A DNA stretch of 64,000 nt from the NCBI RefSeq assembly GCF_005871205.1, contig NZ_SWKM01000011.1:930001-994000 (forward strand), given 5' to 3'. The translations under genes were made by a program, and so were the position numbers. The notes beneath the pieces were generated by a model. The model worked only from the letters and a program-made list of their open reading frames with translations. It did no database searches and was not told the origin of the DNA. This DNA is from Marinobacter alexandrii. GTDB taxonomy: Bacteria > Pseudomonadota > Gammaproteobacteria > Pseudomonadales > Oleiphilaceae. This document shows, in pieces, positions 26,267-36,496 of this stretch. How positions within the stretch are numbered: position 1 is the first letter of the stretch; each line of letters opens with the position of its first letter.

Positions 26267-27331
26267 TCAATCCACAGCGATCCCCTCAATGGCATGCCAA
26301 GCCTCGGTCGATGTTTCGCTGAGTTGGTTGTTTTCCTCGTCGATGAATAATGCAGCGATATTGTGCCGATCAGCGACTGCCTGCCCTTCCGTCGCTCCGA
26401 GGCACAGTAAAGCTGTGGACCAGGCATCTGCCCAGGCAGGGTCTTGATCAATGACCGTGACAGATACCGTCGAATGGCTGACGGGCCAACCTGTCCGCGC
26501 GTCCAACACATGGCTGTAGCGCTGGCCCTGATCGTCGAAGTAATGGCGGTAGGTGCCCGACGTCATAACCGATAGCGGAGCATCACTGCGAATCGTTATC
26601 ACCTTATGGATAGACCGCTTTTCGGGTGTTGGTCGCTCAATGGCAACCCGCCAGGGTTCTCCGCCTGGCTTGTGGCCTCGGGTTTTCAGTTCACCGCCCA
26701 GTTCCACCAGATAGTGTTCGATGCCCGCGGACTCCAGCACCTCAGCCATCTTTTTTACGGTATATCCCTGCGCGATCGACGACAGATCAACCTGCAGATC
26801 GGGAACGGATTTAGCAAGGGTGTTGTTCGACCTTGCGACTACGTGGTTGCTGCCAACGATCTGTAGCTGATTACGCAGCTCAGTCTCCGAAGGAACGGAA
26901 ACCTGCTGACCACTGAACCCCCAGAGATCAAAGACAGGCTTTATCGTCAGGTCATAGCACCCATGACTGGCCTTGGTCACCTCTCGTGCCTTTTCAATCA
27001 GGTTTACGATTTCAGGTCCGACTTCCAGGACCTCGGAGGCACCGGCGTGGTTAAAACGCTCAATCACACTGTCCGACCGGTAGTTGGACATCAGTGCATC
27101 GACTCGCGCCAGCTCTGCGCCTACGTCTTGTCGGATTGTCTCGGCGTCTGCGCTGCCCGGATTCCAGAAGGTCACATGCCAGGTCGTCCCTTGTGCGGGA
27201 CCGCTCAATTTGGTCAGACCGGGCGGCTGGTTACAGCCTCCCAGTGCCAGAGTCAGAAAGCTGAATAGCAGCACCCTCCTAAGGCGCCAACTCGAAAGCA
27301 TGCAACCGGGATTTAGAGACAGCAAAAACAT
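26267..27331 (-). CDS. apbE: FAD:protein FMN transferase (ApbE), lipoprotein
   Basis: A 354-residue protein with a signal peptide ending in a lipobox (LALGGC), so it is a periplasmic lipoprotein, as is usual for ApbE. The core motifs are AQGTTWHVTFW near the start, VDLSSIAQGYTVKKMAEVL and the late SHVLDARTGWPVSH. ApbE attaches FMN covalently to Thr in Nqr, Rnf and similar proteins using FAD and Mg2+. AGAGGTG precedes the ATG at 27331; an internal start at 27301 is possible. No flavinylation target lies nearby. It is divergent from the kdp operon and convergent with ktrB. Confidence 0.9.
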   Translation of the reverse strand: MFLLSLNPGCMLSSWRLRRVLLFSFLTLALGGCNQPPGLTKLSGPAQGTTWHVTFWNPGSADAETIRQDVGAELARVDALMSNYRSDSVIERFNHAGASEVLEVGPEIVNLIEKAREVTKASHGCYDLTIKPVFDLWGFSGQQVSVPSETELRNQLQIVGSNHVVARSNNTLAKSVPDLQVDLSSIAQGYTVKKMAEVLESAGIEHYLVELGGELKTRGHKPGGEPWRVAIERPTPEKRSIHKVITIRSDAPLSVMTSGTYRHYFDDQGQRYSHVLDARTGWPVSHSTVSVTVIDQDPAWADAWSTALLCLGATEGQAVADRHNIAALFIDEENNQLSETSTEAWHAIEGIAVD

Positions 27332-27407
27332 CGAACACCTCTGAATAGCGACCCTGTGTTGCGCAGAGTCTACCTTTCCGGACGTTTTTGGTGGGGAGAG
27401 AACCTTA

Positions 27408-27463
27408 TTTTTTAACGCTTTTTTTACGCCCCGCCGCTGTTATGGTCATCGAATTTTTACGCC
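27408..27463 (+). promoter_or_regulatory. Kdp control region with KdpE-box-like phased half-sites
   Basis: TTTTTTAACGC (27408-27418) is followed by TTTTTTTACGCC (27419-27430), and a further TTTTTACGCC lies at 27454-27463. The ACGC cores are 11 and then 33 bp apart, so all lie on one DNA face. The first two closely resemble the E. coli KdpE box (TTTATACTTTTTTTACACC, followed by CCG). TTATGG near 27440 could be a -10 element. Confidence 0.65.
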
Positions 27464-27507
27464 ACACCGCAGCACCATGGAAGCACACCCACTGAGGGAG
27501 ACTTAGC

Positions 27508-27588
27508 GTGTCTACTTTCCTGTTAATTGTTTCTGTTGCGGTCGGCGACTACCTGGTAGCCGCCCTGCTCTGGCCCGAGAGGTTCTGA
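27508..27588 (+). CDS. kdpF: KdpF, small subunit of the K+-translocating ATPase
   Basis: A 26-residue single-helix peptide starting at GTG with GAGGGAG as ribosome site. The end YLVAALLWPERF matches the KdpF pattern (YLvxALlxPExF). KdpF stabilises the KdpABC complex in the inner membrane. It is first in the kdp operon, 80 bp after the KdpE-like sites, and too short for usual gene calling. Confidence 0.85.
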   Translation: MSTFLLIVSVAVGDYLVAALLWPERF

Positions 27589-27590
27589 CC

Positions 27591-27671
27591 ATGGCACTGA
27601 TTGGCATTGGCATCATTCTGGGGCTGTTTGGCCTGTGTTTCCTGTTCATTGATCTGGAGGAACGGCTGTGA
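27591..27671 (+). CDS. Additional 26-residue membrane peptide between kdpF and kdpA
   Basis: An ATG with GAGAGG upstream opens a 26-residue frame (MALIGIGIILGLFGLCFLF, then IDLEERL) that ends inside the GTG start of kdpA (GTGA overlap). It is one hydrophobic helix with an acidic tail. It is not the usual KdpF sequence, which is encoded just before. It may be an extra small Kdp subunit or a leader that couples translation of kdpA. Confidence 0.6.
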   Translation: MALIGIGIILGLFGLCFLFIDLEERL

Positions 27672-29380
27672 ACGAGGTCATCGTTATCTATGCGGTCACG
27701 CTCTTGCTGGCGTGGCCACTGGGCAAGTACATCGCGGGCGTATTTAACGGATCCAGGGGGGCGGCGGGTGCTGTCTTTCTGCCGGTTGAGAACGGCCTGT
27801 ATCGACTGTTTGGCGTTAATCCTGCCCGGCCGATGAGTTGGCAGGGTTACGGGAAATCCCTGCTGAAACTTCACCTTATGCTGGGGCTGATCGTCTTCGG
27901 CCTGCTGATGGCCCAGGGCTTTCTTTTTCTGAACCCGGACAACATCGACGGCATGAGCTGGGACCTGGCGTTGCATACGGCGGTCTCGTTCCTGACCAAC
28001 ACCAATCAGCAGCATTACTCGGGGCAGGCGCAGCTGAGTTACCTGGCCCACACCTTTGGCATCGTGACGCTTCAGGTGTTCACACCGGCGGCGGGCATGG
28101 CGGCACTAGTGGCTATCGTGCGAACCCTGCTGGGCCGGTCTGACGAAAAGAAGCAGCCGGCCGGAGATGGCGCGGTGTCTGTCGGTAATTTCTACGAAGA
28201 CATCACCCGGGCCATTGTTCGGGTCATGCTGCCGGTCGCCGCTGTGGTTGCGCTGATCATTGCCTCCCAGGGGGTCCCAAACAGCTATGAAGGCGCCCGC
28301 ACAGCCATTCCCCTGGACCAGACCGCCGGGATGGAAGAGCAGAACATCCCGATCGGGCCGGTGGCACCGATGGTGGCCATCAAGCAGGTCGGTACCAACG
28401 GCGGTGGTTGGTATGGCCCCAATTCCAGTGTTCCCCTGGAAAACCCGACCCCTGTGAGCAACTTTGTTCAGACAGTTTCCATTGTCCTGATTCCTGCCGC
28501 CCTGGTCTTTGCCCTTGGCTTCATGAGCGGTCGGCGACGGCTTGCCATGGTGGTGATGGGCGTGATGGTTGCGATGTCTGTTTCTCTCACCTCTGTTGCC
28601 ATCTGGTCTGAGAATCAGCCAAACGCCGCCTTCTCTGGACTGGCCGCCGAAGGTCCGAACCTTGAAGGTAAGGAAGTCCGGTTTGGTGCGACCGCAACCG
28701 CACTTTGGGGGAGCTGGACCACCCAGACCTCAAACGGCTCTGTGAATGGCATGCACGACAGCTTCAACCCGATCGGCGGCATGATCCCGATGATCGACAT
28801 GTTCATCAATGTGACCTTCGGAGGTATTGGCGTTGGGCTGATCGGCTACCTGCTGTTCCTGCTGTTGGCTGCGTTTCTGGGCTCCCTGATGATCGGTCGT
28901 GCCCCGGAAATTGCCGGCAAGGCCCTGGAAACCCGGGAAATGAAGCTGGTCTGTATCGCCCTGTTGATCCAGCCTCTGCTGATTCTGGGATTCAGCGCCG
29001 TCACGGTTGCCTTCCCGGCGCTGACCGGTAACTCCAATCCCGGCTTCCACGGCATCAGTCAGGTCATTTACGAGTACACCTCAGCGTTTGCCAATAACGG
29101 CTCCGGCTTTGAAGGGCTCGGTGACAACACCGTTTGGTGGAACGTGACCTGTGCTATCAACCTGGCCCTCGGTCGCTTCATTCCCATTCTGGCACCACTG
29201 GCGATTGCCGCATCACTGGCGGCCAAACGCTCCGCTCCGGAAGGTCGCGGTAGCCTGGCCATCGACACGCCCACCTTTGGGCTGATGACCCTGGCGGTGA
29301 TTGTGATGTTTACCCTGCTGAGCTTTATGCCGGTGCTAATTCTTGGCCCGATTGCAGAAGCCCTGGCTCTGATGTCCTGA
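27668..29380 (+). CDS. kdpA: KdpA, K+-binding channel subunit of the KdpFABC ATPase
   Basis: The 570-residue membrane protein is of normal KdpA length with about ten helices. Four filter-type loops can be seen: [30 protein letters not shown] and [12 protein letters not shown]. It binds K+ with high affinity and passes it to KdpB. The start is GTG, with GGAGG eight nt upstream, overlapping the small ORF before it. The gene is followed by kdpB after 10 bp. Confidence 0.97.
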   Translation: MNEVIVIYAVTLLLAWPLGKYIAGVFNGSRGAAGAVFLPVENGLYRLFGVNPARPMSWQGYGKSLLKLHLMLGLIVFGLLMAQGFLFLNPDNIDGMSWDLALHTAVSFLTNTNQQHYSGQAQLSYLAHTFGIVTLQVFTPAAGMAALVAIVRTLLGRSDEKKQPAGDGAVSVGNFYEDITRAIVRVMLPVAAVVALIIASQGVPNSYEGARTAIPLDQTAGMEEQNIPIGPVAPMVAIKQVGTNGGGWYGPNSSVPLENPTPVSNFVQTVSIVLIPAALVFALGFMSGRRRLAMVVMGVMVAMSVSLTSVAIWSENQPNAAFSGLAAEGPNLEGKEVRFGATATALWGSWTTQTSNGSVNGMHDSFNPIGGMIPMIDMFINVTFGGIGVGLIGYLLFLLLAAFLGSLMIGRAPEIAGKALETREMKLVCIALLIQPLLILGFSAVTVAFPALTGNSNPGFHGISQVIYEYTSAFANNGSGFEGLGDNTVWWNVTCAINLALGRFIPILAPLAIAASLAAKRSAPEGRGSLAIDTPTFGLMTLAVIVMFTLLSFMPVLILGPIAEALALMS

Positions 29381-29390
29381 GTGGAGAACG

Positions 29391-31412
29391 ATGATGTCCA
29401 AGCAAACCCCTAAAATGACTGACTCACTTGATCTGGGCACAGTTGTCGGCCAGTCCATCAAGCGGCTGAACCCAAAAGATCTGGCCCGTAATCCGGTCAT
29501 GATGGTGGTCGGTATCGGAACGGTAATCACGTTCCTGCTGGGCCTGAGTAATCTGGCCCAGGGTGCGCCCGCCGGCCTGGATTTCGCGATCAGCGGAATC
29601 CTGTTATTCACCGTACTTTTCGCCAACGGTGCCGAATCCGTAGCGGAAGCTCGCGGCAAGGCCCAAGCCGGTGCTCTCAGAGCCACCCGGAAAGACCTGA
29701 AAGCCCGCAAGCTCGATGGCGATCAGCAAAAGGAAGTGGCGGCGACGGACTTGCGCCGTGGCGACCGCGTGCTGGTCAAACCTAATGAGCTGATCCCTGC
29801 CGACGGCGAAATCGTCACCGGTGCTGCAACCATCAACGAATCCGCAGTGACCGGGGAATCGGCTCCCGTGCTCAGGGAGGCGCGCACTGATAACAGCGGT
29901 GTCAGCGCGGGCACCAAAGTGTTATCCGATGAGATCGTGATCGAAGTCACCGTTGATCCGGGCAATTCACTGCTGGACCGTATGATTGCCCTGGTCGAAG
30001 GTGCCAAGCGTCAGAAGACACCCAGTGAACTGGCCTTGTCGGTCTTGCTGGCCGCCATGACTCTGGTATTTCTGATTGTTGTTGTGACTCTCGTGCCCTT
30101 CGGCGGGTTTGTGGGTGCAACCCCGTCCTATTCGGTGCTGGTTGCACTGTTGGTCTGCCTGATTCCCACAACCATCGGCGGCCTGCTTCCAGCCATCGGC
30201 ATTGCCGGAATGGACCGGGCCATGCGTGCAAACGTCATTGCCAAATCCGGCAAAGCCGTGGAAGTGGCCGGCTCTATCGACACATTGCTGCTGGATAAGA
30301 CCGGCACCATCACGCTGGGTGATCGCAAGGCAACAGCCTTTGAGCCTGTTCGGGGCGTGGCACCGGGGACTCTGAGGGATGCCGCGCTGCTGACTTCGCT
30401 GGCTGATCCGACCCCCGAGGGCAAATCCGTGGTAGCTCTGGCCCGCGATAAGGGCTCGGACGCCGAAGCGTCTGAGGGAACCGAGTTCATCGAGTTCTCT
30501 GCCAACACACGTATGTCTGGAGTGGACCTGCCGGATGGCCGGATTCTTCGCAAAGGCGCGACCGATGCGATTCGCAAATTTGTCACGGAAAACGGCGGCA
30601 ACTACCCGCAGGAAACAGACAACCTGGTCGACAGGGTTGCCAAAAACGGCGCTACTCCGCTGGTGGTTGCTGAGGGCAACCGCGTACTCGGGGTGATTGC
30701 CCTGTCGGATGTCATCAAATCCGGCATCAAGGAGCGCTTTGCCAAATTGCGGGACATGGGCGTGAAAACAGTGATGATCACCGGCGACAACCCGGTGACT
30801 GCAGCGGCAATCGCAGCAGAGGCGGGTGTTGATGATTTTGTGGCCGAGGCAACACCGGAGCAGAAACTCGACATCATCCGCAAGGAGCAGGCCGAGGGCC
30901 GCATGGTGGCCATGATGGGGGATGGCACCAACGATGCACCGGCCCTGGCCCAGGCTGATCTTGGCCTGGCGATGAATTCCGGAACCCAGGCGGCAAAGGA
31001 AGCCGGCAACATGGTGGATCTGGATTCCGACCCCGGGAAGCTGCTCGCCGTCGTTGAAATTGGCAAGCAACTGCTGATCACAAGGGGCTCGCTGACCACT
31101 TTCTCGCTGGCTAACGACGTCGCCAAGTACTTCGCCATACTGCCAGCCCTGTTTGTGACCAGTCTGCCGGCACTGGACGCTCTGAACGTGCTGGATCTTG
31201 AGAGCCCTATGAGTGCGGTACTCGCAGCCACCATATTCAACGCACTGATCATACCGGCGCTGATTCCGTTCGCTCTGAAAGGTGTTCAATTCAAGCCAGC
31301 GAGCGCAACCCAGCTGTTGCGACGCAACCTTCTGATCTTCGGATTGGGTGGCCTTTTGCTGCCGTTCGCGGCTATCAAGGCGCTGGATCTGATGCTCACC
31401 GTGGTTATCTGA
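29391..31412 (+). CDS. kdpB: KdpB, P-type ATPase subunit
   Basis: A 673-residue P-type ATPase (ATG at 29391 or 29394). It has the TGES motif (AVTGESAP), the phosphorylation site DKTGTIT with Asp near residue 302, and the hinge motif [16 protein letters not shown]. KdpB hydrolyses ATP to drive K+ import at low external K+. Length and motif set are normal. A 13-bp gap leads to kdpC. Confidence 0.97.
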   Translation: MMSKQTPKMTDSLDLGTVVGQSIKRLNPKDLARNPVMMVVGIGTVITFLLGLSNLAQGAPAGLDFAISGILLFTVLFANGAESVAEARGKAQAGALRATRKDLKARKLDGDQQKEVAATDLRRGDRVLVKPNELIPADGEIVTGAATINESAVTGESAPVLREARTDNSGVSAGTKVLSDEIVIEVTVDPGNSLLDRMIALVEGAKRQKTPSELALSVLLAAMTLVFLIVVVTLVPFGGFVGATPSYSVLVALLVCLIPTTIGGLLPAIGIAGMDRAMRANVIAKSGKAVEVAGSIDTLLLDKTGTITLGDRKATAFEPVRGVAPGTLRDAALLTSLADPTPEGKSVVALARDKGSDAEASEGTEFIEFSANTRMSGVDLPDGRILRKGATDAIRKFVTENGGNYPQETDNLVDRVAKNGATPLVVAEGNRVLGVIALSDVIKSGIKERFAKLRDMGVKTVMITGDNPVTAAAIAAEAGVDDFVAEATPEQKLDIIRKEQAEGRMVAMMGDGTNDAPALAQADLGLAMNSGTQAAKEAGNMVDLDSDPGKLLAVVEIGKQLLITRGSLTTFSLANDVAKYFAILPALFVTSLPALDALNVLDLESPMSAVLAATIFNALIIPALIPFALKGVQFKPASATQLLRRNLLIFGLGGLLLPFAAIKALDLMLTVVI

Positions 31413-31425
31413 GGAGACCGACATA

Positions 31426-32028
31426 ATGACTGAATCAAATAACGCGGCCGTAACCCGGTCCGCCTCCTGGCTCTCAGCGCTTCGCACAGCGATTGTTCTC
31501 ATTATCCTTTGCGGCGGGCTATATCCGCTGCTCATAACAACCGCCGGAAAAGTGATGTTTCCCCATCAGGCACTGGGAAGCATGATCATCATTGACGACA
31601 CGATTGTTGGATCGGAATTGGTTGGACAACGGTTCACAGCCCCGGAATACTTCCACGGGCGGCCGTCCGCAGCGGAGTATGACCCCTTCTCGGTCGGAGG
31701 CTCCAACTACGCAGCCAGCAATCCTGACCTGAAAGCACGCGTTGCAGACGATTCCGCAGAGATCGCGCAAAGAGAGAACGTAGCCCCGACGTCTATCCCT
31801 GCGGACTTGCTCGCAGCATCGGGCTCTGGAATTGATCCTCATATATCCCCGGAATCGGCGATTTTACAGGCCGAACGCGTGGCGAGTGCCCGTGGCATTG
31901 CGATTGCGAGGGTCAACGAACTGATTGCAAAGTACACTGAAGGTCCCACACTCGGCGTTTTCGGACAACCACGTGTAAACGTTCTGAAACTCAATCTGGC
32001 ATTGGACGGCAAGGAGTTTGACGATTGA
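31426..32028 (+). CDS. kdpC: KdpC subunit of the K+-translocating ATPase
   Basis: A 200-residue protein with one N-terminal helix (LRTAIVLIILCGGLYPLLI) and a periplasmic domain with GQRFTAPEYFHGRPSAA and SGSGIDPHISP, both typical of KdpC. It stabilises KdpA-KdpB interaction. The stop overlaps the TTG start of kdpD. Confidence 0.96.
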   Translation: MTESNNAAVTRSASWLSALRTAIVLIILCGGLYPLLITTAGKVMFPHQALGSMIIIDDTIVGSELVGQRFTAPEYFHGRPSAAEYDPFSVGGSNYAASNPDLKARVADDSAEIAQRENVAPTSIPADLLAASGSGIDPHISPESAILQAERVASARGIAIARVNELIAKYTEGPTLGVFGQPRVNVLKLNLALDGKEFDD

Positions 32029-34703
32029 ATCAAGGCGACCCTAATCGCCCCAACCCGGACGCGCTCCTGAAAACCCAGGAGCGTGAGTCCGCCGGCGGGC
32101 TCAAGATCTTTCTGGGAGCGGCCCCGGGCGTGGGTAAAACCTACCAGATGCTGCAGGCAGCCCATGAACTTAAACGGCAGGGTGTGGATGTCGTCGTTGG
32201 TGTCGCGGAAACCCATGGGCGTTCCGATACCCTCGCCCTGTGTGAAAACCTTGAGCAGCTTCCGGATAAAGAGGTTGAGTACGCCGGCAAGCAGTTCCGG
32301 GAGTTCGATCTAGATGCCGCCCTGAAACGCAAACCGGATGTCCTGTTGGTGGACGAGCTGGCCCACCGCAATATCCCGGGCACCCGCCACCCCCGGCGTT
32401 ACCAAGATATTGAAGAACTGCTGGATCAGGGCATTACCATCTGGACGGCTATTAATATCCAACACCTGGAAAGCCTGTCGGACGTGGTGGCCAGTATCAC
32501 CGGCGTGCGAATGCGAGAAACGGTGCCGGATTCGATCCTGGAACGGGCCCGGGACATCGTGCTGGTCGACCTTACCCCCTCAGAACTCCTGGAGCGGCTG
32601 CGACAGGGCAAGGTCTACGTGCCCGAGCAGGCCCGTGCGGCAATGGACGGCTATTTTTCACCCTCCAATCTGTCCGCGCTGCGGGAACTTGCCGTTCAGG
32701 CCATTGCCGAACGGCTGGATTCCGACGTTCGGGAAACCATGCAGTCGAAGGGCATTGAAGGCCCCTGGCACATTCGATCCCGAATGCTGGTTGCGGTGGA
32801 CGGCTCTGGTCAGGGTGAAACCCTGGTTCGAGCAGCACGGCGGCTCGCCGAGCGCCGGAAAGCGCCCTGGACCGTCGTCACCGTGGACAATGGCCGGGCA
32901 GGCGCTGACGAACGCCAACGGCTGGAAAAAGTGTTTGATCTGGCCACCCGCCTGGGCGCAGAGGTCAGGACGCTTCGGGGATACGACGTGCCCGGAGAAA
33001 TCCTGGCCTTCGCGAGAGAGCAGAATGTCACAACCCTGGTTCTCGGCCGTTCCCACAATCGCTGGTGGCACCTTCGAAAATCCACCAGTCGTAAGCTACT
33101 GAAAGAGGCCGAGGCCTTTGAAGTCACCTTTATACCAGTACCTAAAAAACAAAGGCGCCGGCTTGCTGAAGCCGCCGGCCATCCGGTCAGATGGAGCGAC
33201 TATGCCTGGGCCGTTGGCAGTGTAGGTGCTGCAACCGCCATCGCCATGGGACTACAAAACGTTCTTCCACTGGGCAACCTGTCCCTGATCTTTCTGACAT
33301 CCGTATTGTGGGTGGCCTCCCGAACCGGTATTCGTCCTGCCCTGTTCACGGCGGCTCTGAGCTTTCTGACCTACAACTTTTTCTTCACGGAACCCCGTTT
33401 GACCTTCCACATGGCAGATACGGATGAGCTGCTGACCGTGGTGTTCTTCCTGATTATCGCTGTATCTGGAGGCAACCTTGCCGGCCGATTGCGGGACCAG
33501 GTCCAGATGCTTCGCGCCTCGAATGATCTCACTGATGCTCATCTGCAGTTTACCCGCAGACTCGCCTCTGTGCCTGATATCAACTCTGTCCAGACCGAGG
33601 CGGTCGAGGCTCTCTATGCCCAACTCAAGCTTCCTCTGATTATCGCCCAACGGAGCCCTGAAAATGATGCAATTGAAGTGGTGGTTCAGGGCGGCCCCTC
33701 TCACCCATTAAACGATGCTGCACGATCGGCCATCGATTGGGCCATCCGCAACGCCAAACCCAGCGGCGCGTTTTCTGACACGCTGAACAGCCTTCCCTGG
33801 CGCTTTGAACCGATTGAAGCAGACGGTGAAGTCTACGGCGTACTCGGTTTTCGAGTGGACGATATGACCCCGGAGTATTACCGGGGCCTGGCCATCAACG
33901 TTTACGTGCATCAATTGGGTTTGGCGTGGTTTCGTACCCGCCTGGCCGCCAACCTGTCAGCATCCCGAGTGGCGGAGGAAACCGAACGGCTGCGCTCAGC
34001 GCTGCTCTCCTCCATCTCCCATGACTTGAGGACGCCGCTATCGTCCATGATTGGCTCTGCCAGCACGCTGAAATCGATGTTTGACCGGCTCTCGGATGAG
34101 GATCGCAATAGCCTTCTGGATGCGGTACTGGGTGAAGGCGAGCGCCTGGATCGCTACATTCGCAACCTGCTGGACATGACCAAACTGGGCCATGGCACAC
34201 TCAAGATCGAAAGGGATTGGATTGCGTTCACCGATATCCTTTCTTCGGCGCTAAGGCGCACCAGAAACCTGATGTCGAAAGTTCGTGTCGAACGGGAGGT
34301 AGAAGAGGACCTTCCGTTGCTTTTCGTGCATCCGGCGCTTATTGAGCAGGCCTTGGTCAACGTGCTAGAGAACGCCGCCAAGTTCGCGCCCGACGGCTCA
34401 ACTCTGTCTATCCGCGCCCACAGAAAGGAAAACGAATTAATCATAGCGATTTCCGACGAAGGGCCGGGCATTCCAGAAGACCAGAGGAGCCAGGTATTCG
34501 ATATGTTCTTCACCGGCGGCGAAGGCGACCGGGGGCCTCATGGTAGCGGGCTCGGCCTGGCTATCTGTCACGGCATGGTCGCGGCTCATGGTGGCCGGAT
34601 TCAGGCGTTGGCTGGCCCAAATGGTATCGGTGCCACCATAGAAGTAGCGCTGCCCCTGATAGAATCCCCTGAACAAGAGTCCAATCGGGAATCCAGTGAA
34701 TGA
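32025..34703 (+). CDS. kdpD: KdpD, K+/turgor-responsive sensor histidine kinase
   Basis: An 892-residue sensor kinase: N-terminal KdpD domain with Walker A (GAAPGVGKTYQML, residues 31-43), universal-stress-like domain (to about 365), four membrane helices of the DUF4118 type (about 390-490), GAF-like region, HisKA with SSISHDLRTPLSSM near residue 660, and a HATPase domain (DEGPGIPEDQR, GSGLGLAICHGM). It phosphorylates KdpE when K+ is low. The start is TTG, overlapping the kdpC stop; the stop overlaps kdpE (ATGA). Confidence 0.96.
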   Translation: MNQGDPNRPNPDALLKTQERESAGGLKIFLGAAPGVGKTYQMLQAAHELKRQGVDVVVGVAETHGRSDTLALCENLEQLPDKEVEYAGKQFREFDLDAALKRKPDVLLVDELAHRNIPGTRHPRRYQDIEELLDQGITIWTAINIQHLESLSDVVASITGVRMRETVPDSILERARDIVLVDLTPSELLERLRQGKVYVPEQARAAMDGYFSPSNLSALRELAVQAIAERLDSDVRETMQSKGIEGPWHIRSRMLVAVDGSGQGETLVRAARRLAERRKAPWTVVTVDNGRAGADERQRLEKVFDLATRLGAEVRTLRGYDVPGEILAFAREQNVTTLVLGRSHNRWWHLRKSTSRKLLKEAEAFEVTFIPVPKKQRRRLAEAAGHPVRWSDYAWAVGSVGAATAIAMGLQNVLPLGNLSLIFLTSVLWVASRTGIRPALFTAALSFLTYNFFFTEPRLTFHMADTDELLTVVFFLIIAVSGGNLAGRLRDQVQMLRASNDLTDAHLQFTRRLASVPDINSVQTEAVEALYAQLKLPLIIAQRSPENDAIEVVVQGGPSHPLNDAARSAIDWAIRNAKPSGAFSDTLNSLPWRFEPIEADGEVYGVLGFRVDDMTPEYYRGLAINVYVHQLGLAWFRTRLAANLSASRVAEETERLRSALLSSISHDLRTPLSSMIGSASTLKSMFDRLSDEDRNSLLDAVLGEGERLDRYIRNLLDMTKLGHGTLKIERDWIAFTDILSSALRRTRNLMSKVRVEREVEEDLPLLFVHPALIEQALVNVLENAAKFAPDGSTLSIRAHRKENELIIAISDEGPGIPEDQRSQVFDMFFTGGEGDRGPHGSGLGLAICHGMVAAHGGRIQALAGPNGIGATIEVALPLIESPEQESNRESSE

Positions 34704-35434
34704 CTGAACCAGCAAAAGACCGGGAAAAGCCCTATATTCTGGTCATCGACGACGAACCGCAAATCCGGCATTTCCTGCGTATCAGCCTGAAAACGGAAGG
34801 ATACGAACTGCTCGAAGCAGAGAACGGGGAGACCGGGCTCGGGTTGTGCGCGAGGCATTCACCGGATCTTGTGATTCTGGATTTGGGGCTTCCGGATATG
34901 GATGGCTCGGAGGTGCTGGCCGGTTTGCGGGAGTGGTCATCAGCCCCGGTGATCATTCTCTCGGTGCGGGATCGGGAACTGGAAAAGGTAAAAGCCCTGG
35001 ATCTTGGAGCCAACGATTATGTAACCAAACCCTTCGGCGTCGATGAGCTGCTGGCTCGAGTTCGAACCCAATTGCGTAACCACCAGAAAGGAAAAAACGC
35101 TGTAGCTCCTGAAACCTCGGCCATTTTTGATAACGGTGAGCTTAATATTGATCTAGCCATGCGCAAAGTCACGGTTAGCGGTGAGCCTGTCAAACTCACA
35201 CCCAAGGAGTTTGCCGTACTGAAGGTCTTGCTGCTTGCATCTGGAAAGATCGTCACACAATCACAGTTGCTCAAGGATATTTGGGGGCCGACTCACACCA
35301 CCGATACCCATTATCTGCGCATTCTAATTGGGAGATTGAGGCAGAAGCTCGGAGATGACCCTACGGAGCAACGCTATATCCAAACCGAGCCGGGTGTAGG
35401 ATATAGATTTCTAGAATCTTCCGATCAGGTATGA
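34700..35434 (+). CDS. kdpE: KdpE, OmpR-type response regulator
   Basis: The 244-residue regulator has a receiver domain (VIDDEPQIRHFLR; phospho-acceptor Asp in VILDLGLPDMDG; Lys in YVTKPFG) and a winged-helix DNA-binding domain ending RYIQTEPGVGYRF. It should bind the T-rich boxes before kdpF and perhaps before trkA. It ends the kdpF-kdpE transcript; no strong terminator follows. Confidence 0.96.
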   Translation: MTEPAKDREKPYILVIDDEPQIRHFLRISLKTEGYELLEAENGETGLGLCARHSPDLVILDLGLPDMDGSEVLAGLREWSSAPVIILSVRDRELEKVKALDLGANDYVTKPFGVDELLARVRTQLRNHQKGKNAVAPETSAIFDNGELNIDLAMRKVTVSGEPVKLTPKEFAVLKVLLLASGKIVTQSQLLKDIWGPTHTTDTHYLRILIGRLRQKLGDDPTEQRYIQTEPGVGYRFLESSDQV

Positions 35435-35757
35435 AAGATCAGGGATCGAGGACTCTGGACTTCACCCAAAAATGCTCATTAGCGAATGATGGACTTACCC
35501 CGGCTCACTAGATACTCCTGGCCTATGATTGGACTTCCCCGGTGCAGTGGATACCCAGAAAAAGAGTCTGCATTTCTCCATGAGAAGGTGTTGATCGCTC
35601 ATCATGAATGTTCGCTTTGCGACCCGAGCGGCCAATAAATGGTGACAATCCCCGGCCACCATATGGTGCCATGTCCACCTCAGGGAGTGGCCTCGCGCCC
35701 CGGAAACTGGCACAGTTCACCACACCTATCGAACAATAACAGTAAGAGGAAAGGCCG
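35435..35757. other. Gene-free stretch with degenerate direct repeats
   Basis: No gene is seen in 323 bp. TGGACTT followed by C-rich sequence recurs at about 35456, 35490 and 35530. The last two copies extend to about 30 bp (TGGACTTACCCCGGCTCACT and TGGACTTCCCCGGTGCAGTG, each then followed by a GATAC). They look like decayed ends of an IS or a small mobile repeat, but no transposase sequence was recognised. Confidence 0.3.
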
Positions 35758-36456
35758 GTGACGGATCTTGTGGATTACCAACTGAATGACGGCGTTGCGA
35801 CCATTACCATCGCCAATGGCAAGGCCAATGCGCTGAGCCATGAGGTGTTTGAAGCGCTGAACGCAGCCCTGGACCGGGCGGAATCGGATGAAGCCGTGGT
35901 TATCCTGACCGGTCAGCCGGGCATTTTCTCCGGCGGGTACGACCTGAAGGAAATGCAGAAGGGCGGCAATGAGGCGTCAGCGCTGGTGACGGTGGGTTCC
36001 AAGCTGACTCGTCGGTTGTCGGCTTTCCCGTTTCCGGTGATCGGCGCCTGCAGCGGCCACGCCATTGCCAAGGGCGCGTTCATTCTGTTGTCAGTGGATC
36101 ATCGCATCGGCGTTGAGGGTGATTTCAAGCTGGGCCTCAATGAAGTGGCCATTGGCATGACCATGCACCGTGCAGGCATTGAAATTGCCCGGCACCGCCT
36201 GACGCCAGCTCACTTCCAACGTTCTGTGGTGAACGCGGAAATATACGGGCCCCAGGGCGCGGTGGACGCAGGTTTCCTGGATGAGGTTGTGGCTCCGTCT
36301 GAACTCAGTAGTCGCGCCAATGAGCTGGCACAACAGTTCAAAAAGCTGAACATGCGTGCGCACAAGGAAACCAAGCGCAAAGCCAAGGCTGAGTACCTGG
36401 CGCTGATGGATCGCTGCATCGAGCAGGATTCTGAGCACCTTGGGCTGGCGGGCTAA
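35758..36456 (+). CDS. Crotonase/enoyl-CoA hydratase family protein
   Basis: A 232-residue crotonase-fold enzyme starting at GTG with AGAGGAAAGG upstream. The oxyanion-hole segments are GIFSGGYDLKEM and GHAIAKGAFILLSVD; LNEVAIGM carries one Glu at the usual catalytic position. It is short and its second acidic residue is not obvious, so hydratase, isomerase or hydrolase activity are all possible. It stands alone, convergent with a LysR gene. Confidence 0.85.
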   Translation: MTDLVDYQLNDGVATITIANGKANALSHEVFEALNAALDRAESDEAVVILTGQPGIFSGGYDLKEMQKGGNEASALVTVGSKLTRRLSAFPFPVIGACSGHAIAKGAFILLSVDHRIGVEGDFKLGLNEVAIGMTMHRAGIEIARHRLTPAHFQRSVVNAEIYGPQGAVDAGFLDEVVAPSELSSRANELAQQFKKLNMRAHKETKRKAKAEYLALMDRCIEQDSEHLGLAG

Positions 36457-36496
36457 TCTGACTCTGAGGGGGCGGAGAGAGATATGCACGGCCCGT

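Noticed and set aside
29967-31535. 522-codon open frame antisense to kdpB
   Set aside because: It is fully covered by kdpB/kdpC with clear family motifs; composition (Gln/His-rich) is typical of an antisense shadow in GC-rich DNA.
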